Source: Rhodopirellula sp. (lineage in GTDB: Bacteria > Planctomycetota > Planctomycetia > Pirellulales > Thermoguttaceae). Taken from it: a stretch of DNA of 64,000 nt. The notes beneath the pieces were generated by a model. It searched no databases and was not told where the DNA came from. It was given only the letters and a program-made list of their open reading frames with translations. Shown one piece after another: positions 44,050 through 52,791 of the stretch (the first letter of the stretch is position 1; each line of letters begins with the position of its first letter). The position numbers and the translations under genes were made by a program. Location of the stretch: contig JAAYEH010000311.1 of NCBI GenBank assembly GCA_012728855.1, forward strand, positions 23,590 through 87,589. The letters run 5' to 3'.

Positions 44050-45450
44050 TCAAACCTCCGTCCACGCGCCGGGGACCGGCGGCAGATAGCAGCCCTCGGC
44101 GTTTGCCTTGACGGGAAGGGGGCTGGTTTCGTCGAGCGTGTCGATGTAGGGGCAGAACTGGAAGTCCGAAGCCATCGCCTCGTCCCAAGTGATGATCTTG
44201 CCCGAGTGTACCGCCGCGCGACCCATGATCGACGCCAGATCCGAATAGGCCGCCCGCTTGGCCTCGTTGTGCGGGGTGTCGTTACGGATGGCGGCCAACA
44301 ACACGTTCCACTCTTCCTGCCAAGGGCTCTCCTTGCCGCGGAACCGCGTCGACCAGGAACTGTCCTCCTTGTAGCCGTAGTTCCAGCTTATATTGTCGTT
44401 GTTGACGCGCTGATCCTTGTAGGTATGAACCGTGGGAGCGTGGATATTGCCCGAAAACTGGGCGGCGCATTTCGTGCCGTGGGCAAAGGTGGCGAATTCG
44501 TTGTAGCAGTTGGGAATGTAGCGGCCCACGACCATCGCCTTGGCGCCGTCGGCGAAGGTATATTCGATGGAATAGGAATCGTGGTTCTCGCTGCAGTCCG
44601 GACTATTGGCAATGCGTCCGCCCACGCCGTGCGCGGAGATCGGCCATGCGTCTTTGATCCAGCAGCACTCGTCGATTTGGTGGACCATCAGCCCGATGAA
44701 TCGCCCCGACGATCCCCAGAGGAACCAGGGGGCGCGGCGAACCTGCCACATCAATTCATTCTTCTCTTCCTCCGGCTTCCGTGGGCGGAGCCCGCCTCCG
44801 GCGTCCATGCGGTAAGCGCGGATCAGTTGAATATCGCCGAGTTCGCCATCGCGGATCTTCTTGATCAGCGCCTGGCGAGCCGGAGAATGGCGGCACATCA
44901 GGCCCGCGGCGATCTTGAGGTTCTTCTTCTCTGCCGCCTCGCCGGCCCGGATAATCCGCTTGATTCCGCCCGGATCGGGGGCAAAGCTCTTCTCCATGAA
45001 CACGTTGACGCCCTTTTGCACGGCATACTCCAGGTGGGGCGGCCGGAAACCGGAGTGAGTCGTCAGGAGGGCGACGTCGCCGGGGCGGAGACAGTCGATT
45101 GCCTTACGGTAGGCGTCGAAGCCGAGGAATTGCCGATCGGCGGTGACATCGACGGCATCGCCGAACTCCCGGCTGAGGTTCTTGTGCGAGGCGGTCAGGC
45201 GCTGCTCAAACACGTCGGCCATGGCGAATAGCTTGGCGTTGCCGTTGGGGACCGTCAGCGCATTGGCCACCGCGCCGCTGCCGCGGCCGCCGCAGCCGAT
45301 CAAGGCCAGACGGATCGTGTTGTCTTCCGCCGCATGAACACGAGGAATCGCGACTCCGGCCAGCGCGGAGCCCGCGGCCAGTCGTCCGCTCCAAGTGAGA
45401 AAACCGCGGCGCGACAGGGAGCCCGCGCCGGACAATTCTTCCTTCTTCAT
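44050..45450 (-). CDS. Tat-exported Gfo/Idh/MocA oxidoreductase
   Basis: A 466-residue paralogue with signal SRRGFLTWSGRLAAGSALAG. IRLALIGCGGRGSGAVANAL is the dinucleotide site and VFMEKSFAPDPGG stands where the EKP motif normally is, with Ser replacing Pro after the Lys. GRFIGLMVHQIDECCWI and GRAAVHSGKIITWDEAM are typical of planctomycete subfamilies. The ATG at 45450 has GAGGAGTA upstream; a longer frame to 45483 lacks one. A broken relative lies directly upstream on the same strand. Confidence 0.92.
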   Translation of the reverse strand: MKKEELSGAGSLSRRGFLTWSGRLAAGSALAGVAIPRVHAAEDNTIRLALIGCGGRGSGAVANALTVPNGNAKLFAMADVFEQRLTASHKNLSREFGDAVDVTADRQFLGFDAYRKAIDCLRPGDVALLTTHSGFRPPHLEYAVQKGVNVFMEKSFAPDPGGIKRIIRAGEAAEKKNLKIAAGLMCRHSPARQALIKKIRDGELGDIQLIRAYRMDAGGGLRPRKPEEEKNELMWQVRRAPWFLWGSSGRFIGLMVHQIDECCWIKDAWPISAHGVGGRIANSPDCSENHDSYSIEYTFADGAKAMVVGRYIPNCYNEFATFAHGTKCAAQFSGNIHAPTVHTYKDQRVNNDNISWNYGYKEDSSWSTRFRGKESPWQEEWNVLLAAIRNDTPHNEAKRAAYSDLASIMGRAAVHSGKIITWDEAMASDFQFCPYIDTLDETSPLPVKANAEGCYLPPVPGAWTEV

Positions 45451-45589
45451 CGCAAGTACTCCTCGAATTAGTGAATTGGGCATTCTTTCTTAGGATAATC
45501 GCCGCAAGGGCCGCCGACCAGCCCTCGGCGCGGCCCCGCTTGTGCGCTATGCTTCCCGCTGGCCGCGACACCTGCTTCTTTGACGATGC

Positions 45590-46140
45590 TTAACCGAGGG
45601 TCCAGCCGTTCTGATAATCGGGCTTGACGAGTTTGTTGGCGTCGTCGGAGTTGGTGAAACGCATGTTGGGCCCGTCCCACTGGAGACACCCGCGGACGCG
45701 GACGGCCACGCATCCCAGCAGCACCAGTTCGCCGAGCGGCACGGCGCAGTCGGTCCAGTGTTCGGAGGGCTTTGGACCGCCAGTCACCGCCTCGAACCAC
45801 TCGCCGTAGATCCCGCTACGACGCTCGAGCGTCTTGGGCGGCTGGGTGTACGCCTTCATCTTCGCTTCCGGCAGCAGATGTGGTACACCGCTGGAGCCAC
45901 TGGCCATCATCACGCCTTTGGTTCCCATGTAAATGATCCCGTCAGGCGGCATCGGGCAGTCGGCTTCCAGTTCGACCGGTCGGGGCGGCATAAGCCCGCC
46001 GTCGTACCAGCCGCGAAAGTTCCACGGATGATAGACGGCCGGGCGGGCGAGTCATGCCGTGCGGCCACAGCGGACGATTCGACCAGATATGCACCTCGGT
46101 CACGTCACCGATGATTCCATCCCAAATCATCTCGCAGGTA
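45590..46140 (-). pseudogene. Truncated Gfo/Idh/MocA gene
   Basis: The piece starting IWDGIIGDVTEVHIWSNRPLW is a central Gfo/Idh segment. Near 46045 the match moves to another frame (VYHPWNFRGWYDGG, then GIIYMGTKGVMM) with about 25 residues missing, and it ends with a normal C-terminus (SDDANKLVKPDYQNGWTLG). The first 190 or so residues, including the dinucleotide site, are absent; an IS3-type fragment takes their place. Not functional. Confidence 0.85.
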
Positions 46141-46149
46141 CGGCAGCCG

Positions 46150-46460
46150 CTCTCAACGACTGCGGGAAACCGGACTCTTGACTGCGGCAGAAATGGCGGG
46201 TGAACATCGTTTCGCGGATCTCCAATGCACCACGTAACGGCTGTAGCCGTCGATGATGCTGCAGATATGGTAGAAGGTGCCGTTGACCTTGCCGTAGCGT
46301 TTTCGCCAGTCGTAGAGCTTCGAAAGGCTGATGCCCAATTCGTCACACAAATCCGAGACCGGCACTTTTTCGGCCAAGCGCCGCCTGAGGATGGCCACCT
46401 TTTCCTCGGGAGCGAGGTTCTTTTGCTTGCGGGTGATGGAAGATCCTCCTCTGGATTTCC
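46150..46460 (-). mobile_element. IS3-family insertion sequence remnant
   Basis: Minus-strand reading LAPEEKVAILRRRLAEKVPVSDLCDELGISLSKLYDWRKRY is the helix-turn-helix of an IS3 OrfA. It is fused in frame to VNGTFYHICSIIDGYSRYVVHW, an OrfB (rve integrase core) strand with one catalytic Asp. The rest of both proteins is deleted. No clear terminal repeats were located. Confidence 0.8.
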
Positions 46461-46463
46461 ATG

Positions 46464-47903
46464 CTAATCCACAGGCCGCGACTTTCCCGTTTCATTTGAG
46501 GCAACACCGCCGCCGGCGGCGGCCAGAGCGGGATCGTCGAGGTCGAGGCGGTAGAGAATCTGGTTGTAGTCGTATCGCGGCGTGGGGCGAATGTTCTTGC
46601 TGAACTGCGCGGTGTAGGTGCCTTCGAACAAGAGCAGCGGGGAATCCTCGGGTGTGAACTCCGGGTGTAGCCGCGGGTTATAGAAGGTGTACTGCTCGTG
46701 GGTAAGAACCTTCACCGCCGTTCCCCAGGGGCCGGTGGGATCGTCGGCTTCGGCATACCAGATCTCACCGAATGCGGACGGCTTGCCGAATGCCTGCAAA
46801 AAAACGGTGACCCACCGCTTTCGCCACGGATTCCAGGCGATCGAACCGCTGTGCGGTTTGACAACTCCACCACCGTCCGCCGCAGAAAGGCCGGTTTGTG
46901 GCTCGAGCACTTCCCAGGTGGACGAGTCTTGCCAGGCTTCCAACGTAGCTGGGCAACGAAGCGTGGGGAGGGGATTGCCAAACAACGCCCACTGCCGGCC
47001 ACCCGCGTCTTTCCATAGGACCGGATGACCTTCCGGAACAGGCGGCGGTTTGGGAGCCGCATCGGATTTTGTCCACAGCACGCGGAGCGATTCGAAATGA
47101 CCCGCTTCATCGTTCCAGACGGCAAGCCCCCATTGGTAGGCTTCCAGCGGCGGCTTGATTCTTGTGTACGAGGCGACCAGCCGCGATGCGCCGTGACGGT
47201 CGGGCAGGCTAATGTAGCCTGTGAGCCAGGTTGGACCGTCTCCAGGAAACTTGGCGACGGCACGAGGGCCGCCCCGCTCATCGCAAAAATAATCGAGTTG
47301 GAGCCGAAGCGGTGGTTCGAAGGACGGCAACGGCTGCAGCCCCGTCGTCGCGCTCGTGCCGTAAAAGATGCCCAGCGGATAGTTCGCCACGACGGTATCG
47401 CCCCAAACCCAGAACAGACGCCCGCGGTGTATGGCGCTCTGCACGCTGTCGCAGCCGAGAACGATGCCGTCGCGCCAGGCCGGCTCGAGCCCCAGCTTCC
47501 GGCTTTCGCCGAACAGCCCGCCGCCGGTGAGCCGTCCGATCCGCCGCGCCACGATGTCGCGCCGGACCTCGACTTTCAGCGTCTGGCCCGGCTCCGGCGT
47601 GAGTCGGACTCCGCGGTAACCGAAACCGTCGGCAGCCACACCGTAACCGTGACCAATGACGTCGAACCATGTCGGCCGACCCATCAGTTCCGGCAGGTCG
47701 AAGGCGATCAGGCCGGCGTTGTCGCTAACCAGACGCACGCCGTGCGTCGTCCGCAATTCGACCAACGGGACAGGCCAACCGCACTGGGCGTCGACAACCT
47801 CGATGCGGCAGGGCGGATCGGGCCGGGTAGCCGCGGCAATCGAGGAGGCGATTGCCAATGCCAAGGTCGCCAGCAGAAAAAGGAGATTGGGAGAAGTCTT
47901 CAC
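46464..47903 (-). CDS. Secreted protein, DUF4185-like beta-propeller
   Basis: A 479-residue exported protein (signal LLFLLATLALAIASSIAAA). A short N-terminal Ig- or CNA-like section (CRIEVVDAQCGWPVPLVELRT) leads to a five-bladed-propeller-like body with FWVWGDTVVANYPLGIFYGTS, WNPWRKRWVTVFLQ and WGTAVKVLTHEQYTFYNPRLHPE, similar to DUF4185 proteins linked to carbohydrate binding. The start is GTG at 47903, 6 nt past the upstream gene's stop. The stop lies 4 nt from the edge of the IS3 remnant, so the extreme C-terminus could be altered. Confidence 0.75.
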   Translation of the reverse strand: MKTSPNLLFLLATLALAIASSIAAATRPDPPCRIEVVDAQCGWPVPLVELRTTHGVRLVSDNAGLIAFDLPELMGRPTWFDVIGHGYGVAADGFGYRGVRLTPEPGQTLKVEVRRDIVARRIGRLTGGGLFGESRKLGLEPAWRDGIVLGCDSVQSAIHRGRLFWVWGDTVVANYPLGIFYGTSATTGLQPLPSFEPPLRLQLDYFCDERGGPRAVAKFPGDGPTWLTGYISLPDRHGASRLVASYTRIKPPLEAYQWGLAVWNDEAGHFESLRVLWTKSDAAPKPPPVPEGHPVLWKDAGGRQWALFGNPLPTLRCPATLEAWQDSSTWEVLEPQTGLSAADGGGVVKPHSGSIAWNPWRKRWVTVFLQAFGKPSAFGEIWYAEADDPTGPWGTAVKVLTHEQYTFYNPRLHPEFTPEDSPLLLFEGTYTAQFSKNIRPTPRYDYNQILYRLDLDDPALAAAGGGVASNETGKSRPVD

Positions 47904-47909
47904 CGCTGC

Positions 47910-48428
47910 TCAGTCGATTTCCGGTCCCCGCGGACCATTGCCATGCACTCCCGGACCATTGCCATGGATCTGCGGCGCGTAACCATGCACCCACGGTGGA
48001 ATCGGCAATCGGCCGAGCGCATAGGGGTTGTCCCATGAGCCAAAGGGGCTTGTCCACGGCCCCTGCGGATTTCCCCAAGGGCCGTAAGGAGTGGCGCCCT
48101 CGCGGAACGGATAGAGCCACTCGCCGTAAGGCCGGATGGCCTCGCCGGCGCCCCAGGTTTCCACGACATGCAGGTGATCCGCACTGTCGCCCACTCGCAC
48201 CGACGCCCGGTTGTGGCGGTACGCGCTCTGCTGGTAGGAAGGATCCGTGCGTGCGTAAGCCGGGGCGTGGGCGGCGAACTGCTCGACGCGTGCGCCGCCC
48301 GCCGGCTCGTGGCTGTAGTAGGAGGGGCGGAAAATCCAGCTACTCTCCGCCGCAGCGCTGCCGGCTAAACTCGATGCCATGATGGCCAGTGCGAAGATGA
48401 GATGTCGTGTCATAAGAAGTTGCATCAT
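47910..48428 (-). CDS. Hypothetical secreted Gly/Pro/Trp-rich protein
   Basis: A 172-residue protein with a signal peptide (LIFALAIMASSLAGSAAA). The rest is rich in Tyr, Pro, Gly and Trp with a loose repeat (PYGPWGNPQGPWTSPFGSW and HGNGPGVHGNGP). No family recognised. Its ATG overlaps the upstream lipoprotein stop by 4 nt (ATGA), so expression is coupled. Middle of a run of three exported-protein genes downstream of surE. Confidence 0.7.
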   Translation of the reverse strand: MMQLLMTRHLIFALAIMASSLAGSAAAESSWIFRPSYYSHEPAGGARVEQFAAHAPAYARTDPSYQQSAYRHNRASVRVGDSADHLHVVETWGAGEAIRPYGEWLYPFREGATPYGPWGNPQGPWTSPFGSWDNPYALGRLPIPPWVHGYAPQIHGNGPGVHGNGPRGPEID

Positions 48429-48874
48429 CGAGGGTGTTCGACCATAAGTTGTTCGGCCTGCGGATCGTAGAGATAACGATGTCCCTCAGGCAATTCGGGC
48501 AGGTTGATCCGATTGGGTTTGATGATCTGTTCCATGAATTCCTCTTCCGTCTTCGGCGCATGGCCATTGGAGGCCTTGTATAACCGCATGGCGTCGGGAA
48601 TCTGAATTTGGAACGTGATCTTTTCGCGCGCGGCGAAATACGTTGCAATCGGCGTGGTGACCAGGCCGGGACCGTAGTCGCGGCCTTTCTTGCCGACACC
48701 GACGTCGGCCTCTTCACGGACCATTTCCGGCTGCGCCACCGTCGCGGGCGGTGCCGTGGCCGGGGCCGGCGCTGCTGGCGGCGGCACGGCTGCCGGTTGG
48801 TAGTCGCCACATCCGCTCCCTGCAACGACCGACACGGCAATGGCCACAACGACCGACTTCATCGCCACTCGCAT
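48425..48874 (-). CDS. Small lipoprotein with pilin-like end
   Basis: A 149-residue lipoprotein (lipobox VVAGSGC). A Pro/Ala-rich linker is followed by a globular part reading AREKITFQIQIPDAMRLYKASNGHAPKTEEEFMEQII and YLYDPQAEQLMVEHP. This resembles the C-terminal half of type II secretion pseudopilins, where a sequence is compared with a short 'ngh.PkT.eEF' motif. ATG at 48874 with a strong GGAGGGT site. Function unknown. Confidence 0.72.
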   Translation of the reverse strand: MRVAMKSVVVAIAVSVVAGSGCGDYQPAAVPPPAAPAPATAPPATVAQPEMVREEADVGVGKKGRDYGPGLVTTPIATYFAAREKITFQIQIPDAMRLYKASNGHAPKTEEEFMEQIIKPNRINLPELPEGHRYLYDPQAEQLMVEHPR

Positions 48875-48908
48875 GACACCCTCCTGAGTACTTTGGACTG
48901 ATCCGTTC

Positions 48909-49763
48909 TCAATTTTCCGCCGCGCTACGCCGTTTCTTCCTCGAACTGCGGACGACCGGCCCGAATCCCGGCGGCCGGGCGTCGCTCTGGTCCGCTTCGA
49001 TCTTTTCCAGGCTGAACTTCCACTTCTGCATTTCATCCAGGAGCGACTGGTGGGTCATGTTGAAATCCAACGGCGTTACCGTAACGCACCCCTTGGACAT
49101 CGCGGTCAGGTCGGTCTCCTGTTCGGCCGTCGGGGGCGCCGGCTCGCCGGTTGCCCAGTAATAGTCCCGCCCCCAGGGATCGGTTCGCCGTTCGAACCGC
49201 TCGCCGTATTGGGCGACATCCATCGGCACCACTCGGACCTCCGGCGCTTTGTCCAAGGCCGCGGTGGGAATATTCACGTTGTACAGTTGCGGTTCGGAAC
49301 CCTTGTTTTGCAGGATTTGTTCGATGACGGATCGAGCCAGCCGAGCTGCCTTGCCGAATTGGGCATGTTCGTCGAATTCCAGCGAAACCGCCACGCTCGT
49401 GACCCGAAAAAACGCCCCTTCGACCGCTGCGGCGACCGTGCCGGAATACAACACGTTGATTCCGGCGTTCAAGCCGCCATTGATGCCGCTGACGACCAGA
49501 TCCGGCCGCCGAGGGCATAACTCCGCGATTCCGATCTTTACGCAGTCGGCCGGGCTGCCTTCCACGGCCCACCCCCAATGAATCTCGTCGATATAAACCT
49601 CTTTAACTATCAGGGGGGCAAGGTAAGTGATGGAGTGGCCGACACCGCTTTGCTCTGTCGCCGGAGCAACTACCCGCACCTCCCCCAGTTGGATCAATTC
49701 TCGCTCCATGGCGGCCAGACCGGGGGCGTAAATGCCGTCGTCGTTAGTCAATAGGATGAGCAC
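48909..49763 (-). CDS. surE: 5'/3'-nucleotidase SurE
   Basis: A 284-residue metal-dependent nucleotidase that removes phosphate from nucleoside monophosphates, mainly in stress and stationary phase. LILLTNDDGIYAPG is the metal-binding N-terminus, PATEQSGVGHSI the phosphate loop, and SGINGGLNAGINVLYSGTVAAA the core. A Lys/Arg-rich C-terminal tail (RSSRKKRRSAAEN) extends beyond the family's usual 250. GTG start at 49763; the 426-codon open frame upstream is rejected because SurE begins here. Divergent from guaA. Confidence 0.95.
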   Translation of the reverse strand: MLILLTNDDGIYAPGLAAMERELIQLGEVRVVAPATEQSGVGHSITYLAPLIVKEVYIDEIHWGWAVEGSPADCVKIGIAELCPRRPDLVVSGINGGLNAGINVLYSGTVAAAVEGAFFRVTSVAVSLEFDEHAQFGKAARLARSVIEQILQNKGSEPQLYNVNIPTAALDKAPEVRVVPMDVAQYGERFERRTDPWGRDYYWATGEPAPPTAEQETDLTAMSKGCVTVTPLDFNMTHQSLLDEMQKWKFSLEKIEADQSDARPPGFGPVVRSSRKKRRSAAEN

Positions 49764-49823
49764 GCTGGATCCGCGTTCCTTTCTCTCGATAAGCCGCCGA
49801 TCTTCCGTGAACCCTCTTTCCAC

Positions 49824-49894
49824 TATAATCAGGGAGGTCGGGAGCATCAATCGTTGGCCGGGTGCTAGGCATACGGGGGGAGTCGGCCTATAAT
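49824..49894 (+). promoter_or_regulatory. Paired CTATAATCAG boxes upstream of guaA
   Basis: CTATAATCAG occurs twice, with TATAAT at 49824-49829 and 49889-49894, 65 nt apart. The second lies about 28 nt before the guaA ATG and is a good -10 candidate; the first could be a second promoter or an operator. No clear -35 for either. Confidence 0.45.
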
Positions 49895-49922
49895 CAGACG
49901 TTTTCCCATCAGAAGACGCCCG

Positions 49923-51473
49923 ATGACGAACGTCGCCGACGAACGTGTGCTGGTTCTCGATTTCGGCTCTCAGTATGCGCAACTCATCGCCCGGCGGGTG
50001 CGGGAGCAGCATGTCTACTGCGAGATCGTCCGGCACAGTATCCTCGCGGAGCGAATCCGCGAGCTGCAACCGCGGGGGCTGATTCTTTCGGGAGGCCCGG
50101 CGAGCGTCTACGCCGAGGATGCCCCCAAGTGCGATCCCGACTTGTTCAAGCTCGGTATCCCCGTACTGGGGATCTGCTATGGTATGCAACTAGCCTGCGA
50201 GGCGTTGGGCGGGCGTGTGTCGAGCGCCCCGGCACGCGAGTACGGACGCGCCCAGTGCCGCATCCTCGACGGCGAAGCGTTGTTTTCCGGGGTGCCCGAG
50301 CAAACTCAGGTTTGGATGAGCCACGGCGATCAGGTGACCGAGGTCTCCGATGACTTTTTGCCGCTGGCCCGGACCGACACTTGCCCGTTCGCGGCGGTCA
50401 AGCACCGCCGGCTGCCGATCTACGGCCTGCAGTTCCACCCGGAGGTGACCCATACGCCGATGGGCTCGGCGATTCTCGGCAACTTTCTCAGCCGCGTCTG
50501 TCAGTGCTCCGGTGCGTGGAAATTACAGGATTTCGCCGATCAGACGATCGCCGAGTTACGTCGGCGCGTCGGCGAAGGCCGAGTGATCTGTGGCTTGTCG
50601 GGCGGAGTCGACTCCTCGGTGACCGCAGCCTTGCTTTCGCGAGCCATCGGCAAGCAGCTTTCCTGCATCCTCGTCGATAACGGCCTGCTCCGCCAAGGCG
50701 AGGTCCAGACGGTCATCCGCGAGTTCAGCGATCACTTCAAGACCGATCTGCACGTGGTGCGGGCGGAGGAGCGATTTCTTGCGGCCCTGGCCGGCATAAC
50801 CAATCCGCAGGAGAAGCGCCGACGCATCGGCCATGCCTTTATTGAGTGCTTTGCCGCCGAGGCCATTCGCATCGAGAACGCCCGGTTCCTGGCGCAAGGC
50901 ACGCTCTATCCCGACGTCATCGAGAGCGGCGGCCTGCGCGACGGCCCCGCGGCGACCATCAAACTGCACCACAACGTAGGAGGACTGCCGGAGAACCTCG
51001 ATTTTGAATTGATCGAGCCGCTGCGGGATCTGTTCAAGGACGAGGTTCGCAAGCTGGGACTTCAACTGGGACTGCCGGAGGATATGGTCTGGCGTCATCC
51101 GTTTCCAGGGCCCGGGTTGGCCGTCCGCTGCGTCGGCGAGGTGACCGGCGTGCGATTGGCCACGCTCCGCGAGGCGGATGCGATCGTGGTCGAGGAGATC
51201 AAACGGGCGGGGCTTTACCGGCAGACCTCACAGTCGTTTGCCGTTCTGCTTCCCGTTCAGAGTGTCGGCGTGATGGGCGACGCGCGAACCTACGACGATG
51301 TCGTGGCGGTCCGCTCGATCGACTCTGAGGACTTCATGACGGCCGACTGGAGCCACCTCCCCTACGAAATTCTCGCCCGGATTTCGACCCGTATTATCAA
51401 CGAGGTGGCCGGGGTGAATCGAGTCGTCTATGACATCAGTTCAAAGCCGCCGGCGACCATCGAATGGGAGTAA
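49923..51473 (+). CDS. guaA: GMP synthase (glutamine-hydrolysing)
   Basis: A 516-residue enzyme converting XMP to GMP with ATP and glutamine. The amidotransferase domain has VLVLDFGSQYAQLIARRV, LILSGGP, GICYGMQ with the catalytic Cys, and GLQFHPEVTHTP. The synthase domain has LSGGVDSSV (P loop) and the dimerisation end (GEVTGVRLATLREAD to DISSKPPATIEWE). Length and motifs are complete. First gene of a compact run guaA-xseB-ispA-dxs. Confidence 0.98.
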   Translation: MTNVADERVLVLDFGSQYAQLIARRVREQHVYCEIVRHSILAERIRELQPRGLILSGGPASVYAEDAPKCDPDLFKLGIPVLGICYGMQLACEALGGRVSSAPAREYGRAQCRILDGEALFSGVPEQTQVWMSHGDQVTEVSDDFLPLARTDTCPFAAVKHRRLPIYGLQFHPEVTHTPMGSAILGNFLSRVCQCSGAWKLQDFADQTIAELRRRVGEGRVICGLSGGVDSSVTAALLSRAIGKQLSCILVDNGLLRQGEVQTVIREFSDHFKTDLHVVRAEERFLAALAGITNPQEKRRRIGHAFIECFAAEAIRIENARFLAQGTLYPDVIESGGLRDGPAATIKLHHNVGGLPENLDFELIEPLRDLFKDEVRKLGLQLGLPEDMVWRHPFPGPGLAVRCVGEVTGVRLATLREADAIVVEEIKRAGLYRQTSQSFAVLLPVQSVGVMGDARTYDDVVAVRSIDSEDFMTADWSHLPYEILARISTRIINEVAGVNRVVYDISSKPPATIEWE

Positions 51474-51861
51474 ACCTGTTTTGGCGAAAGACGCATCGCA
51501 ATCACCAACCGCCGAACCGCCGAAATTCGAGGAAGCACTGGAGCATCTCGAACGGATCGTCGAGCAATTGGAAGATGGACGCATCGGCCTGGACGAGGCG
51601 ATGGCCGGATACGAGAAGGGCGTGAAACTGTTGCGGCAGTGCCACGAACTGCTCCAGAAGGCAGAGCGGCGTATCGAACTGCTCAGTGGGATCGACTCGG
51701 AAGGAAACCCGCTTACCACCCCGATGGATGATGAGGCGACCTCGCTAGAGGCCAAGCCGCGTCGCCGGAGGCGGACTGCGCCGCAACACCCGACCCCCTC
51801 GGAAGTTATTCCTCGCGAGGCGGAGGGAGACGATGTGGACGTGCCAGGGGGGCTGTTTTAG
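51430..51861 (+). CDS. xseB: Exodeoxyribonuclease VII small subunit
   Basis: A 143-residue small subunit of the ssDNA exonuclease ExoVII. The diagnostic helices are FEEALEHLERIVEQLEDGRIGLDEAMAGYEKGVKLLRQCHELLQKAERRI. The C-terminal 55 residues are a basic, low-complexity extension beyond the usual 80. Two starts are possible: ATG at 51430, overlapping guaA by 44 nt, or TTG at 51481 just after the guaA stop with GGGAG upstream. The TTG gives a length closer to the family. The large subunit XseA is not in the window. Confidence 0.9.
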   Translation: MTSVQSRRRPSNGSKPVLAKDASQSPTAEPPKFEEALEHLERIVEQLEDGRIGLDEAMAGYEKGVKLLRQCHELLQKAERRIELLSGIDSEGNPLTTPMDDEATSLEAKPRRRRRTAPQHPTPSEVIPREAEGDDVDVPGGLF

Positions 51862-51870
51862 AATGTGGGA

Positions 51871-52791
51871 ATGACTCACCCGACTCCCCTGCTGGCCCAG
51901 TGCGTCGAGCACCTGCGACCCCGCATCGACTCTGCACTGAGCCAATACACCGATCTAGCGGCAGACTGCCCCGCGGAACTCCGCGAGGCGATGCGTTACA
52001 GCTTGCTGGCTCCCGGTAAACGAATCCGCCCGCTGTTGGTTCTGCTTAGTGCCCAGGCATGCGGGGGGGGGCCGGAGACCGCCATGCCGGCCGCCTGTGC
52101 CGTGGAAATGGTTCACACCTATTCTCTGATCCACGACGACCTGCCGGCGATGGACGACGACGACCTGCGCCGTGGCCGCCCGACCTGTCATAAGAAGTTC
52201 GGCGAAGCGCTGGCGATCCTCGCCGGCGACGCCTTGCTGGCGCTGGGCTTTGAAGTCGTGGCCCGCCATATCCAACCGGCTGCCGTTGCCGCACGGTGCT
52301 GCGCGGAATTGGCCGCGGCAGCGGGGCCATGCTGTCTTGTGGGTGGCCAAGCCGATGATTGTCTGGGCAAGCTCCGGCGGAGCGACTCGGAGGATGCGAG
52401 TCCCGAAAGCGGCATGGTCCGATTGGAGTCGATCCATCAGCGGAAGACCGGGGCGATGATCGCAGTGTCGTTGCGTCTGGGGGCGCTGGCAGCCGGCGCC
52501 GACGCGGCCCGGTTGGCATCGTTGGACCGCTTCGGCCGCTGCTTGGGGCTGGCGTTTCAGATCACCGACGACCTGCTGGACGTCCGCGGCGCAGAGGCGG
52601 AGGTCGGCAAGCGGCTTGGCAAGGATTCGAATCGCGGCAAACTGACATTTCCCGGACTATTGGGAATTGACCGGAGTGTCCGCCGAGCCGAAGAATTGAT
52701 CGATGAAGGTTGTGATGCCCTGGCGCCGCTGGGATCGCAAGCCGACGGACTAAAGGCGGTGGCGAGGTACGTGTTGGAAAGGAATCTTTGA
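51871..52791 (+). CDS. ispA: Short-chain polyprenyl (farnesyl/geranylgeranyl) diphosphate synthase
   Basis: A 306-residue trans-prenyltransferase. The first Asp-rich motif is LIHDDLPAMDDDDLRRGRPTCH, with the two-residue insertion DDxxxxD typical of bacterial farnesyl-type enzymes, and the second is FQITDDLLDVRG. LLAPGKRIRPLLVLL and HQRKTGAMI are also present. It condenses IPP with DMAPP made from the DXP product of the next gene. ATG at 51871 (GTG at 51865 is an alternative). Its TGA overlaps the dxs ATG by one base. Confidence 0.95.
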   Translation: MTHPTPLLAQCVEHLRPRIDSALSQYTDLAADCPAELREAMRYSLLAPGKRIRPLLVLLSAQACGGGPETAMPAACAVEMVHTYSLIHDDLPAMDDDDLRRGRPTCHKKFGEALAILAGDALLALGFEVVARHIQPAAVAARCCAELAAAAGPCCLVGGQADDCLGKLRRSDSEDASPESGMVRLESIHQRKTGAMIAVSLRLGALAAGADAARLASLDRFGRCLGLAFQITDDLLDVRGAEAEVGKRLGKDSNRGKLTFPGLLGIDRSVRRAEELIDEGCDALAPLGSQADGLKAVARYVLERNL

